From assembly GCA_002792915.1 (NCBI GenBank), contig PFPF01000051.1, forward strand, positions 1-26,448: a stretch of DNA of 26,448 nucleotides, written 5' to 3'. The DNA is from Candidatus Micrarchaeota archaeon CG_4_10_14_0_2_um_filter_60_11. Its GTDB lineage: Archaea; Micrarchaeota; Micrarchaeia; Norongarragalinales; Norongarragalinaceae. Shown one piece after another: positions 1 to 8,001 of this stretch (the first letter of the stretch is position 1; every line of letters starts with the position of its first letter). A program made the translations under genes and the position numbers. The notes beneath the pieces are model-generated. The model had not been told where the DNA came from. It did no database searches and worked only from the letters and a program-made list of their open reading frames with translations.

Positions 1-20
1 CCCACGACTAAACTCGTGGG
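1..20. repeat. Hairpin resembling an IS200/IS605 subterminal end
   Basis: The first 20 bases form a perfect 7-bp stem (CCCACGA / TCGTGGG) around a 6-nt loop (CTAAAC). Stem-loops of the form CCCACGAC-TNNA-GTCGTGGG are familiar at the ends of archaeal and bacterial IS200/IS605 elements that carry TnpB. No transposase or TnpB lies inside the window, so this may be the right end of an element to the left or a solitary remnant. It could equally be a terminator of an upstream gene. Element identity is inferred from memory of such ends. Confidence 0.35.
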
Positions 21-76
21 ATTTCTCAGCCTAACGTATTAAGAGATTGGATAATCTATACGAAGGTCGAAGCGGG

Positions 77-763
77 ATGAAACACCCAGAGACACCCATC
101 ATAAAATTGGCGAACGTAAAGAAGATTTACCGGATGGGCGAGGTGGAAGTCCCCGCGCTGGACGGCGTGAGCATGGAGGTCCGGCCGCACGAGTTCGTCG
201 CCATCATGGGCCCGTCTGGCAGCGGGAAATCGACGCTGATGAACATGGTCGGCTGCCTGGACACGCCCACCTCCGGCGAAGTGTACCTGGGCGGCGAGAA
301 CATCGCGAAGATGGGCGAAAGCGAGCTCGCGCAGGTCCGCGGCCGCAAAATCGGGTTCGTGTTCCAAAAATTCAACTTGATACCTTCCATGAGCGCGCAC
401 GAGAACGTGGAGCTCGCGGCAATCTTCCAGGGGTACGACCACGATGAGCGGCACAAGATGGCGACCAAGGTGCTGGAAAGCATGGACATGGGCAAGCGCA
501 TGAACCACCTGCCATCGCAGCTGAGCGGCGGCGAACAGCAGCGCGTCGCAATCGCCCGCGCCCTCGTGCTGGAGCCGGATGTGATTCTCGCGGACGAGCC
601 GACCGGGAACCTGGACTCCAAGCGCGGGCAGGAGGTCCTGAACCTGCTGAAGAAGCTGCACGCGGAAGGCAAAACGATAGTCATGGTCACGCACGACGCG
701 AACAACGCCAAGGCGGCGGAGCGCATCGTGCACATCAGGGATGGAAAAATAGAGAAGCGGTGA
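77..763 (+). CDS. ABC transporter ATP-binding subunit, MacB/LolD type
   Basis: This is the cytoplasmic ATPase of an ABC system of the lipoprotein-release / macrolide-export class (COG1136). The 228-residue protein has Walker A GPSGSGKST, a Q-loop in VFQKFNLIP, the signature LSGGEQQR, Walker B VILADEPTGNLDS and the switch His in VTHD. All catalytic residues are present. I start at ATG 77 because family similarity begins there; an in-frame TTG at 47 would add ten atypical residues. A TATA-like stretch lies around 48-54. It heads an operon with a secreted COG1361-like protein, a small membrane protein and an FtsX-type permease. Family assignment is secure; the substrate is unknown. Confidence 0.95.
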   Translation: MKHPETPIIKLANVKKIYRMGEVEVPALDGVSMEVRPHEFVAIMGPSGSGKSTLMNMVGCLDTPTSGEVYLGGENIAKMGESELAQVRGRKIGFVFQKFNLIPSMSAHENVELAAIFQGYDHDERHKMATKVLESMDMGKRMNHLPSQLSGGEQQRVAIARALVLEPDVILADEPTGNLDSKRGQEVLNLLKKLHAEGKTIVMVTHDANNAKAAERIVHIRDGKIEKR

Positions 764-788
764 AAGCACGGTTGAAAGGGTGGTTTGA

Positions 789-2003
789 ATGAGGAAAGCT
801 ATTTTGGCGTTGTTGTTCGCGGCGATGGTCGCCGTCCCCGTGATGGCGGCGGATTCGGCCATCAGCGGACTGCTCCAGGTGAACCTGCTCAAGTACGAAC
901 CGTACCCCGCGGAGCCGGGCCAGTACATAGACGCGTGGTTCAGCATCGCGAACGCGCGCGCAAGCGACCTGGCGGAGGGCGTCAGCTGCACTTTCGTGGA
1001 CAACTACCCGTTCGCGCTGGACTCCACGGAACAGCGCACGCTAAGCCTCGGCCAACTCCAAGCCGGTTACGACGCGATAGTCAGATACCGGGTTCGCGTG
1101 GACGACAAAGCCGTGCTAGGCAACAACAACATCAAGGTTTCCTGCTCTTCGGCGGGCTATCCCGCGACCCAACTCTCCGCCACGGTTTACGTGCAGGCCC
1201 ACGACTCGGTTCTCGCGTTGAACGAGATTACCGCGCCCGACGTGGCGCCGGGCGCCAAGACGCCGCTCGTGATAAAAGTCAAGAACATGGCCGACGCCCA
1301 ACTCAAGGACGTATACCTCAAGATAGACCTGTCCTCCACGACCACGCCGTTCGCGGCAATAGGCAGCCCGACGGAAAAACGCCTCGCAACCGTTGACGCG
1401 GGCGCGGAGGAATCGTTCCAATACGAGCTCATGGCCTACCCGAACGCCAACCCCGGCGTTTACAAGATACCCCTCACCCTGACTTACAGCGACAGGCTGG
1501 GAACCACTTACACGAAAACGGATTACGCCACGGTCGTCGTGGACTCGCCCGCGGAAATACAGCTGAACCTCGACTCCACCGAGCTCTACAAGCGCCCCGC
1601 AAAGGGAAGCATCACCCTCAGCGTGGTGAACAGCGGCTTGAGCGACGTGAAGGCGCTGACCGTCACGCTCCTCCCGTCCGCAGACTACACGCCGCTCTCG
1701 GCCGAAGAAGTGTACATCGGCGCGCTAAGCTCCGACGACTCCAACACCGTGGACTACACCATTTACGCGACCAACGCGAGCACCGGCAACGTACAGTTGC
1801 TTGTTCGCGTTTCCTATGTCAACGCGTTCAACCAGCGCAGGAGCGAGGACAGGAACGTCGCCATCCCGATGTACGACAACGACCAAATCGCGGCAATGGG
1901 CCTCGAGCCTATAGCCGAAACCAACATACTCATCCTGCTGGTCAGCTTGGCGGTCGGCGCGTTCATAGTTTACAGGCTGTACAAGAGGTTCAATAAGAAG
2001 TGA
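789..2003 (+). CDS. Secreted, membrane-anchored COG1361-like surface protein
   Basis: A 404-residue exported protein. Residues 1-21 form a signal peptide with a hydrophobic core ending in VMAADS. The body is a series of beta-rich Ig-like modules of the CARDB/NEW3 kind, with recurring segments such as VKNMADAQLKDVYLKI and VVNSGLSDVKALTVTLLP. A single C-terminal helix near 378-396 is followed by the basic tail YKRFNKK, anchoring the protein facing outward. COG1361-like proteins often sit beside MacB/FtsX-type ABC genes in archaea, so a role as an extracellular partner or substrate-handling module is likely but inferred. The start has a purine-rich GGGTGG upstream. The stop overlaps the next start (GTGA). 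Confidence 0.82.
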   Translation: MRKAILALLFAAMVAVPVMAADSAISGLLQVNLLKYEPYPAEPGQYIDAWFSIANARASDLAEGVSCTFVDNYPFALDSTEQRTLSLGQLQAGYDAIVRYRVRVDDKAVLGNNNIKVSCSSAGYPATQLSATVYVQAHDSVLALNEITAPDVAPGAKTPLVIKVKNMADAQLKDVYLKIDLSSTTTPFAAIGSPTEKRLATVDAGAEESFQYELMAYPNANPGVYKIPLTLTYSDRLGTTYTKTDYATVVVDSPAEIQLNLDSTELYKRPAKGSITLSVVNSGLSDVKALTVTLLPSADYTPLSAEEVYIGALSSDDSNTVDYTIYATNASTGNVQLLVRVSYVNAFNQRRSEDRNVAIPMYDNDQIAAMGLEPIAETNILILLVSLAVGAFIVYRLYKRFNKK

Positions 2004-2272
2004 AACGCGCGCAGGATGCACGACCAGCCGAGTGGAGGCGCCCCGCCATCGCGCTGGCGATAGGCGCAGCCGCGTTCATGGCGGGTTGGTGGCTCTTGCA
2101 GCCGGGCGAGGCGGGCTATTTGGTGAAAAGCAGGGTCGTGGACTGGATGTTCGCCAACGCTTCGGCAAGCGCGCAACCCCAAGCCGCGGGCCTTGACTAT
2201 TACTCGCTCGCGTTTGCGGCCGTGCTCGCAACTTGTGCCGCCTATGGCGCCTGGAGGCTAATCCCGCAATGA
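2000..2272 (+). CDS. Small two-helix membrane protein of the ABC operon
   Basis: A 90-residue protein starting at GTG, whose GTGA overlaps the stop of the upstream surface-protein gene. Its own stop overlaps the permease start (ATGA). Translational coupling on both sides argues strongly that it is real. It has two predicted membrane segments, about residues 15-33 and 68-86, joined by a loop of about 35 residues. No family is recognised. By position it may be an accessory membrane subunit of the ABC system. Confidence 0.72.
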   Translation: MKRAQDARPAEWRRPAIALAIGAAAFMAGWWLLQPGEAGYLVKSRVVDWMFANASASAQPQAAGLDYYSLAFAAVLATCAAYGAWRLIPQ

Positions 2273-3489
2273 AATACGCGGACTACTTCACGCTGGCCTT
2301 GAACAGCCTAGTGCACAGGCGCACGCGCAGCCTGCTCACCATCATAGGCATATTCATAGGCATAGCCGCGGTCGTGGGGCTGATCAGCATAGGGCAGGGC
2401 CTCCAGAGCGCGGTTGCCGGCGAATTCGAGAAGATGGGCAGCGACAAGATAACCATAATGGGCGGGGGCGGCGGTATTCAGGGGGCGATGACGAGCCTCA
2501 TCGGCAGCCAGCTCACCAAGACGGACGTTGCCAACATCGAAAAAGTGCGGGGGGTAAAGCTGGCCGGCGGCGCACTCCTCAAGGGCGGCACGGCCGATTA
2601 CAAGGGCGAAAAGAAGACGACGATGGTTATAGGCATGCCCACGGACACCATGCAGAAGATTTTCGAGGATATGCAGCAGGTGAAACTCGCGCAGGGCAGG
2701 TGCCTCAAAACCTCCGATTCGCACAAAATCCTCATAGGCAGCTATTTCGCGGACGGCATGTACAAGAAAAAAATCGGGCTCGGCTCTAAAATAAAGGTCA
2801 ACGACGTCGAATTCGAGGTCGTCGGCGTGCTCAAGAGCATGGGCAACCGCATGGACGACTCGAGCGTTATCATGTCGCTCGACGACTGCAGGAAGCTGTT
2901 CGACGACCCTGAAGCGGTATCCATGATTTACGCGCAAACCCAGGTCGGCGCCGAACCCGCGCGCGTGGCAGAACGCATAGAGGACAAGCTGCGCAAGACG
3001 CGGCACGAGGAGGAAGGCAAGGAGACGTTCACGGTCTCGACGTCCGAGCAGTTGCTGGAAAGCTTCAGCGTCATACTCGGCGTGGTGGAAGCGATGATAA
3101 TAGGCATAGCCGCAATCTCGCTCCTCGTGGGCGGCATAGGTATCATGAACACCATGTACACGTCGGTAATGGAGCGCACGCGCGAAATCGGGATAATGAA
3201 GGCGATAGGCGCGCGCAACGGCGACATTTTGGCGATATTCCTGATAGAATCCGGAATGCTCGGCGCGGTGGGCGGCATAGTCGGCATACTCGCGGGCATG
3301 GGGCTCGGAAAACTGACCGAAATAATCGCGGAAGCCGCCCTTGGCAGCCAACTGCTGAAAGCCTCGTTCACGCCCGAACTGCTCATCGGCGCGCTCTTGT
3401 TCTCGTTCGTAATCGGCGCCCTTTCCGGAACGCTTCCCGCGCGCCAAGCCGCATCGCTCAAGCCCGTTGACGCGCTCAGGTACGAGTAA
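2269..3489 (+). CDS. ABC transporter permease, MacB/FtsX family
   Basis: A 406-residue inner-membrane subunit of the same ABC system. It has the MacB layout: an N-terminal helix at about 20-45 (TIIGIFIGIAAVVGLISIG), a large extracellular domain at about 50-270 (MacB periplasmic core type), and three C-terminal helices of the FtsX domain. The conserved cytoplasmic segment MERTREIGIMKAIGA follows the second helix, and the C-terminus LPARQAASLKPVDALRYE is typical. The start at ATG 2269 overlaps the preceding stop. MacB-type permeases usually work as dimers by mechanotransmission, moving or releasing extracytoplasmic substrates. The substrate here is unknown. Confidence 0.93.
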   Translation: MKYADYFTLALNSLVHRRTRSLLTIIGIFIGIAAVVGLISIGQGLQSAVAGEFEKMGSDKITIMGGGGGIQGAMTSLIGSQLTKTDVANIEKVRGVKLAGGALLKGGTADYKGEKKTTMVIGMPTDTMQKIFEDMQQVKLAQGRCLKTSDSHKILIGSYFADGMYKKKIGLGSKIKVNDVEFEVVGVLKSMGNRMDDSSVIMSLDDCRKLFDDPEAVSMIYAQTQVGAEPARVAERIEDKLRKTRHEEEGKETFTVSTSEQLLESFSVILGVVEAMIIGIAAISLLVGGIGIMNTMYTSVMERTREIGIMKAIGARNGDILAIFLIESGMLGAVGGIVGILAGMGLGKLTEIIAEAALGSQLLKASFTPELLIGALLFSFVIGALSGTLPARQAASLKPVDALRYE

Positions 3490-3522
3490 CGAATAAAAGC
3501 GGGCGCGAACGAAAAACGTGGT

Positions 3523-4029
3523 ATGGCGCAACGATGCGTGGGCTATCACGCGAAACCCAAAATCCAAGAGACCGAAAGAGGTCCTTACGCCGAGGCGGGG
3601 CGCTTGTGGACGGAACGCGCCGAAAGCGGGCGGGACGCCGCCGAAATCGCGAGGCTGTTCGCGCGCGAAGTCGTCGAAGGCGGGCTTACCATCAAGAAGG
3701 AGAACGCGTGGCTTAACACCTTCGCCGTGCGTTCTGGCGCCTTGTACCGGCTCAACGCGGAGGGTTTCGTGCGCCCGGGCATCGCGCTCGCGCTGCTGGA
3801 CCACATGAAGCTGGGCGAAGAGCACCAGCTCCTGGAATTGTTCGAAAAACACTACGGTCTAGGCACGGTGCACGAGGCGGCGGCGGTGCTCCTGAACGCG
3901 GGCACGAAACCCGCCGAAATAGACGGCATGCTGGCCGGCAAGGGCTACGAAGAAAAGGAAAGGCTGGAAATAATCAAGAAGGCGCGCGAACTGAACAAAA
4001 GCATAATCCGGCGGCATGACCGCGGCTAG
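3523..4029 (+). CDS. Hypothetical helical protein
   Basis: A 168-residue protein without recognisable family. It reads as all-helical, with heptad-like and charged segments (for example GYEEKERLEIIKKAREL near the C-terminus) and no membrane segment or signal peptide. It probably has its own promoter: ATAAAA at 3494-3499 lies about 26 nt before the ATG, the leaderless spacing common in this window. It converges on rpoK with only four bases between the stops. No function is proposed. Confidence 0.6.
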   Translation: MAQRCVGYHAKPKIQETERGPYAEAGRLWTERAESGRDAAEIARLFAREVVEGGLTIKKENAWLNTFAVRSGALYRLNAEGFVRPGIALALLDHMKLGEEHQLLELFEKHYGLGTVHEAAAVLLNAGTKPAEIDGMLAGKGYEEKERLEIIKKARELNKSIIRRHDRG

Positions 4030-4033
4030 CGTG

Positions 4034-4213
4034 TCAGCGGACTATCTTGAGGGGCACTACGCCCTTGTCGAACTCGCGCTTTGCCAGTATGACCGGGCTC
4101 AAGAACTCGCCGCCCACTTCCAGCAGGGGCGGGGCGCCCATCGAGAGCTGCAGGGCGCGCGCGCCGACAACGCGGGCGGTTTCGTAAATCGTCAGGTTCT
4201 TCATTTTCGACAT
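4034..4213 (-). CDS. rpoK: DNA-directed RNA polymerase subunit K (Rpb6/omega homologue)
   Basis: A 59-residue protein matching the conserved core of archaeal RpoK and eukaryotic Rpb6: ETARVVGARALQLSMGAP, then the VVPLKIVR ending that corresponds to IPLTIRR-type C-termini. RpoK/Rpb6 clamps the largest RNA polymerase subunits and helps assembly. I chose ATG 4213 because GGTG lies about 9 nt upstream; GTG codons at 4228 and 4225 are possible but would add residues not expected in the family. It is the last gene after geranylgeranyl reductase, 15 nt behind its stop, so it may be cotranscribed with it. Confidence 0.9.
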   Translation of the reverse strand: MSKMKNLTIYETARVVGARALQLSMGAPPLLEVGGEFLSPVILAKREFDKGVVPLKIVR

Positions 4214-4228
4214 AAACTGGAACACCAC

Positions 4229-5401
4229 TTAGACTAGGGACATCAGGACTTTCAATAGGGACGGGCGCTTTAATAAGATTTTCGCGACCACGGGCTTGAA
4301 GTCGGAATCAAGCACTTTGAGCATGTCCGAATCCCCGATTTCCTTGAAGATGTGGTTGAAGTCGTCGTCGTTAAGCTGTTCGATGACCTTGCGCAGCTTG
4401 AGGCGCTTGGACAGCTTCTGCCCCTCCGCGGCACGCCAGTCGTCCTCGTACTTCTTGAGCGTGCGCGCCGAATAATCCTGCTTTTCAAACGCCGCGAGCG
4501 CCGCGTCCCCGGCCATCTCGCCCGCCTCTATCGCCAGCGCGATGCCGCCGCCGTGAATCGGGTCCACCTGGTGCGCGGCAGTGCCCACGACCATGAAGCC
4601 GTCCTTAACGAACGAGTCGATTGGCGCGCCAACGCTGATGACTCCGCCCTTCACTTCGATTGGCTCTGCCTTCTTGAAGCGCGGATTCTTCGCGATGAAG
4701 TCGTCCAGCAGGCGCTTGGGGTCCGCGCCCATCGAGCCGCCTACGCCGATGCCCACGTTGGCAACGTCATCGCCCTTCGGGAAAACCCAAACGTAGCCGC
4801 GGGGCGCAATCTTGTTCCCGAAGTACAGCTCGATGAGCCTGTGGCAGCCCGCTATGCCCGCCATTTCGTACTCGTAACAGGAATCCACGTCGTAAAGGTT
4901 AGCTTGGCAGTTGAAGCCCGCCTCGCGCGCGATTTTTGCTTCCATTCCCTCGGCGGAAACCACGAGGGGCGCCCGCATCTCGAACGCTTCGCCGTCGCGC
5001 TGCACGCTCACGCCCGCAATCCTGCCCGCCTCCTTGACCAGGCCCGTCGCCATCGTCTTTGGGTAAAAGTGGGCGCCCTTGCGCGCCGCGGCGATTGCCA
5101 ACTGCTTGTCGAAAATCTTGCGTTCGACCACGAAACCCGTGGTCTCGTCGTTCTTCACCACCAGCTCGCGCCCGTCAGGGGCGTAAACCGCCGCACCCTC
5201 GATTGCGTAGCCTACGCCCGACTCGATTTTGAGCCCCAACGACTCGAACCAGTGCCCTCCGATGCCTTCCCCGCAGCGCACGGGCGTACCCAAATCCTTC
5301 TTCTTTTCGATTACCGCAACGCGCATGCCGCCCTTGGCCGCGCGCCCGGCGAACGCCGAACCCGCGGGACCGGCGCCGATTACGATGGCGTCAAAATCCA
5401 T
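4229..5401 (-). CDS. Geranylgeranyl reductase family flavoprotein
   Basis: A 390-residue FAD-dependent enzyme of the digeranylgeranylglycerophospholipid reductase family. These enzymes saturate the isoprenoid chains of archaeal membrane lipids. The dinucleotide-binding motif VIGAGPAGSAFAGRAA is at about 7-22. Family blocks YVWVFPKGDDVANVGIGV and GTAAHQVDPIHGGGIALAIEAG surround the FAD and substrate sites. Length is normal for the family. A tiny ferredoxin gene ends three bases upstream on the same strand and is the obvious electron donor. The exact substrate (phospholipid or free geranylgeranyl group) cannot be fixed from sequence. Confidence 0.92.
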   Translation of the reverse strand: MDFDAIVIGAGPAGSAFAGRAAKGGMRVAVIEKKKDLGTPVRCGEGIGGHWFESLGLKIESGVGYAIEGAAVYAPDGRELVVKNDETTGFVVERKIFDKQLAIAAARKGAHFYPKTMATGLVKEAGRIAGVSVQRDGEAFEMRAPLVVSAEGMEAKIAREAGFNCQANLYDVDSCYEYEMAGIAGCHRLIELYFGNKIAPRGYVWVFPKGDDVANVGIGVGGSMGADPKRLLDDFIAKNPRFKKAEPIEVKGGVISVGAPIDSFVKDGFMVVGTAAHQVDPIHGGGIALAIEAGEMAGDAALAAFEKQDYSARTLKKYEDDWRAAEGQKLSKRLKLRKVIEQLNDDDFNHIFKEIGDSDMLKVLDSDFKPVVAKILLKRPSLLKVLMSLV

Positions 5402-5404
5402 TTT

Positions 5405-5572
5405 TCACAGCCTCAACGCGCGGGCGGGGCACACTTTAACGCAAGTCCCGCAACTGATGCACTTGGCGTCGCACGAAATCTTGTTTTCCACGAGCGTCAG
5501 CGCCATCACCGGGCACACGCTGACGCAGCCAGCGCAGCCGATGCATTTGGAATCGTCGATTTTTACTACCAT
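5405..5572 (-). CDS. 2[4Fe-4S] ferredoxin (55 residues)
   Basis: A very short gene with two full cluster motifs: CIGCAGCVSVCP at residues 10-21 and CISCGTCVKVCP at 38-49. Each supplies the CxxCxxCxxxCP pattern for two [4Fe-4S] clusters. The 55-residue length is typical of clostridial-type dicluster ferredoxins. The TGA at 5405-5407 is separated by only AAA from the ATG of geranylgeranyl reductase, so the two are surely cotranscribed. The ferredoxin probably delivers electrons to that reductase. A minus-strand TATA at 5602-5609 lies upstream. Confidence 0.93.
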   Translation of the reverse strand: MVVKIDDSKCIGCAGCVSVCPVMALTLVENKISCDAKCISCGTCVKVCPARALRL

Positions 5573-5601
5573 GAGCCAACGTTAATGCCTTGTCGGGCAA
5601 A

Positions 5602-5609
5602 ATATAAAA
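5602..5609 (-). promoter_or_regulatory. TATA box of the ferredoxin / reductase / rpoK unit
   Basis: Minus-strand TTTATATT about 33 nt upstream of the ferredoxin ATG, in the 40-base gap after the preceding gene's stop. This predicts a very short leader. Confidence 0.5.
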
Positions 5610-5612
5610 TGG

Positions 5613-6236
5613 TTACTGGAACGAGTCGTAGCCTTCCGCGTCGAACTCGTACAGGCTTCGAGCGTACTGCTTGCCCTGGAACGCGTAGCGCTGCAACGCA
5701 TCGTCCGGCGAGCCGCCTTCCAGAGGCTGTCCCTCGCACGCGTCCAGCAGCTCGAAAACCCCCGCGTCGCGTTCGAACACTACGACCGCATGCTTGTAGC
5801 CTTCGGCCAATTCCAGCACCCGCACGCGCGCCTTCGCGCCCGTCGCAATCAACAGGGAGCACAGCAGGACCGCCTTGTCGATGGCGTCGCCCGCACCCAA
5901 CTCCAGCGTTTCCGCCGGCGACAGCCAGAACGGCACGCTCAGCTGCGAGTGCAAAAGCGGCAGCTTCTGCACGAAAGAGAGGGCGTCGCGGTACCCCTTG
6001 AATTCCGCGGCCTTGCGGCGCACGCACTCGCCGGGCGCGACCAGCCGCTTGAGTTCGGGAATGCTCTTTTCCTCGCCGAACGAGATGACTTCGGCGTAGC
6101 GCTCGATTACGCGCTTGTAGTACTCGGAACGCAGCGCTTCGCCCGGCAGCTTCCCCGAGGCGAGCGAGCACACCTTGCACTTGCGCTCGCCGTCATCCGT
6201 GCCGCGGAGGCGGGCGAGCAGATCCTTTGGCGCCAT
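5613..6236 (-). CDS. Transglutaminase-like protein lacking the catalytic Cys
   Basis: A 207-residue protein. Residues 114-170 resemble the core of the transglutaminase-like fold: GAGDAIDKAVLLCSLLIATG (normally GDC-DKA-LL-LL), then YKHAVVVFE with His149 and FELLDACEG with Asp165. The position of the catalytic Cys is Ala118, so this looks like an inactive or repurposed member; the fold assignment itself is moderate. A CxxC pair (Cys20, Cys23) lies near the N-terminus. I start at ATG 6236 because TTTTTATT at 6263-6270 is about 30 nt upstream; an upstream TTG at 6263 would overlap that TATA box. It is divergent from the beta-CASP nuclease gene. Confidence 0.65.
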   Translation of the reverse strand: MAPKDLLARLRGTDDGERKCKVCSLASGKLPGEALRSEYYKRVIERYAEVISFGEEKSIPELKRLVAPGECVRRKAAEFKGYRDALSFVQKLPLLHSQLSVPFWLSPAETLELGAGDAIDKAVLLCSLLIATGAKARVRVLELAEGYKHAVVVFERDAGVFELLDACEGQPLEGGSPDDALQRYAFQGKQYARSLYEFDAEGYDSFQ

Positions 6237-6262
6237 ATCCGTAGGGGACACGAAAAGGCGCA

Positions 6263-6288
6263 ATAAAAAGCGAGCGGTTTAAAACCGC
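6263..6288. promoter_or_regulatory. Divergent promoter region with a palindromic TATA
   Basis: TTTTTATT (minus, 6263-6270) serves the transglutaminase-like gene. GCGGTTTAAAACCGC (6274-6288) is a perfect inverted repeat whose TTTAAAA core lies 27 nt upstream of the nuclease ATG at 6308. The same core, in a longer palindrome, recurs at 13054-13072. Confidence 0.5.
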
Positions 6289-6307
6289 GCCCGAGAAAGG
6301 CTTTGCG

Positions 6308-7612
6308 ATGAAACTTTCATTCAGGGGCGCGGCCGGCGAAGTCGGCCGCTCCTGCATAATGGTCGAGAACGGCCGGCGTAAAACCCTGTTAGACTGCGGC
6401 GTGAAATTCGAGAAGGAAGACGCGTTTCCCGTGCTCGAGGACGCGGAAGCGCGCAAGCTTGACGCCGTTTATTTGACGCACGCGCACATGGACCATTCGG
6501 GCTATTTGCCAGCGCTCTACTCGGCGGGCTACAAGGGAAAGGTTTTCTCAACCAAGCCAACGCGGGATTTGACCCAGGTGCTCCTGGCGGACTACCTGCG
6601 GCTGGACAAGGGCGTGCCTTACAAGCAGGATGACGTCATCAAGTGCCTCAAGCACATGGAAATGCTCGAGTACGGCGAGGAAAAGAACGGCGCCGCGTTC
6701 CGCGACGCGGGCCACATTCTAGGCAGCGCAACCGTCACCCTCAAGGGCGCTGGCGGCAAGACCGTGCTTTACACGGGCGACATCAACCTGCGCGAGTCCC
6801 GCCTGCTGGACGGCGCGCCCACGGACGGCTACAAGGCGGACGCGCTCATAATCGAGAGCACTTACGGCGGGCACGACGACAAGCGCATGCCCCTAAAGCA
6901 GGCCAGCCAGTATTTGGCGAATTCTATCCGCGAAACGTTCAAGAAGAAAGGCAAGGTAATCGTCCCGACTTTCGCAATCGGCCGCGGGCAGGAAATACTC
7001 TTCACGATTGACAGCCACATGCGCTCGGGCACGCTGGAGCAGTCGCCCATTTACGTGGACGGCATGATCAACAAGGCGCTGCGCATCTACAGGCACAACG
7101 CGATTTACCTCAGGAAGGAAATACAGCGCCGCATCCTCACGAGCGACGACGATCCGTTCAAGAGCGAGAACTACCGCATACCCGAACGCAAGGACCGCAG
7201 CGACGTGTTCGAGCAGGAAAAGGCCATAATCGTCACCACGAGCGGCATGCTCAACGGCGGGCCCGTGCTTACTTACCTGAAAAAGCTCGCGCCGCACAAG
7301 CAAAACAAGATAATACTCGTGGGCTACCAGGCGAAAGGCACGCGCGGCCGCGACCTGCTTGAAGGTGCTGACGAGCTGCAAATCGACCGCCAGCGCATAC
7401 CCGTCAACCTGGAAGTCGACGAAACCAAGTTCAGCGCGCACTCGGATCAGCGCGAACTCCTGGAGTTCGTCGCGTGCGTGAAAGGCTTGAAGCGCGTGTT
7501 CATCGTGCACGGCGAAAAGGAGAAGAGCGAACAGCTCGCGGAAGCGATACACCGCAACCACAGGCACTTGCGCGTGGACATCCCGAAACTGGGCGAAGAA
7601 TTCAGCATCTGA
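6308..7612 (+). CDS. Beta-CASP metallo-beta-lactamase RNase, aCPSF2-like
   Basis: A 434-residue RNase of the archaeal CPSF family. The metallo-beta-lactamase motif HAHMDHSG is at residues 58-65; further metal ligands are in AGHILGS and LYTGDIN. The beta-CASP part has SGMLNGGPVLTY, FSAHSDQREL and the final FIVHGE. There is no N-terminal KH domain, so it belongs to the shorter aCPSF2-like group rather than aCPSF1, the termination factor. Family members process or degrade RNA with endo- and/or 5'-3' exonuclease activity. The ATG sits 27 nt after a TATA core, so the mRNA is probably leaderless. Confidence 0.92.
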   Translation: MKLSFRGAAGEVGRSCIMVENGRRKTLLDCGVKFEKEDAFPVLEDAEARKLDAVYLTHAHMDHSGYLPALYSAGYKGKVFSTKPTRDLTQVLLADYLRLDKGVPYKQDDVIKCLKHMEMLEYGEEKNGAAFRDAGHILGSATVTLKGAGGKTVLYTGDINLRESRLLDGAPTDGYKADALIIESTYGGHDDKRMPLKQASQYLANSIRETFKKKGKVIVPTFAIGRGQEILFTIDSHMRSGTLEQSPIYVDGMINKALRIYRHNAIYLRKEIQRRILTSDDDPFKSENYRIPERKDRSDVFEQEKAIIVTTSGMLNGGPVLTYLKKLAPHKQNKIILVGYQAKGTRGRDLLEGADELQIDRQRIPVNLEVDETKFSAHSDQRELLEFVACVKGLKRVFIVHGEKEKSEQLAEAIHRNHRHLRVDIPKLGEEFSI

Positions 7613-7660
7613 GCCGCCCGCGCGCCTTTTGCGTTTGCGGCGGCTACCGCGCCTACAAAA

Positions 7661-7915
7661 TCAGCCCATTGCCTTGTACTGCTTGGCCGCGGCGGGAGTC
7701 AGGCGCCACTTGACCCAGCGGGCATATCCTTTTCCCGCGCGTTCCACCAGCTTCTTCTCCTCCAAAAAGCGGAGTATTTTTCCGGCAAACTCGTTGTCGC
7801 GCGCAAGCTCGCGCGCAATCGCGCGCGTAGTGAGCGGCAGGGGATACTTTTCAACGAGCACCCCCAGCGCGGCTTCCGCGATGCGCTGGAAATTCTCGGC
7901 CGAAATGCGCGACAT
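7661..7915 (-). CDS. Small winged-helix DNA-binding protein
   Basis: An 84-residue protein with a winged helix-turn-helix pattern: LTTRAIARELARDNEFAGKILRFLEEKKLVERAGKGYARWVKWRLT (recognition helix near 40-55, wing near 58-70). The C-terminal AAAKQYKAMG is basic. It is probably a transcription regulator or a DNA-associated subunit; the target is unknown. The ATG is preceded by GGGGGA as ribosome-binding site, and TTTAAAT lies upstream near 7941-7948. It is divergent from the RecJ-like gene. Confidence 0.75.
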   Translation of the reverse strand: MSRISAENFQRIAEAALGVLVEKYPLPLTTRAIARELARDNEFAGKILRFLEEKKLVERAGKGYARWVKWRLTPAAAKQYKAMG

Positions 7916-7971
7916 GACTATCCCCCAAACGTGCGGCGCCCATTTAAAGCTTTGGCGTTAAGGCGCAAAAC

Positions 7972-7980
7972 CGTTTTATT
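7972..7980 (+). promoter_or_regulatory. TATA box of the RecJ-like gene
   Basis: GTTTTATTC centred about 26 nt before ATG 8002. This favours ATG 8002 over the upstream in-frame TTG at 7993 and implies a leaderless mRNA. Confidence 0.5.
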
Positions 7981-8001
7981 CGCCCGCGTGCCTTGTCTTT
8001 T

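Noticed and set aside
2308..3852. 514-codon open frame on the minus strand
   Set aside because: It is antisense to the well-supported ABC permease and has no recognisable domain.
4352..6001. 549-codon open frame on the plus strand
   Set aside because: It is the antisense shadow of geranylgeranyl reductase, ferredoxin and the transglutaminase-like gene, a common effect in GC-rich DNA.
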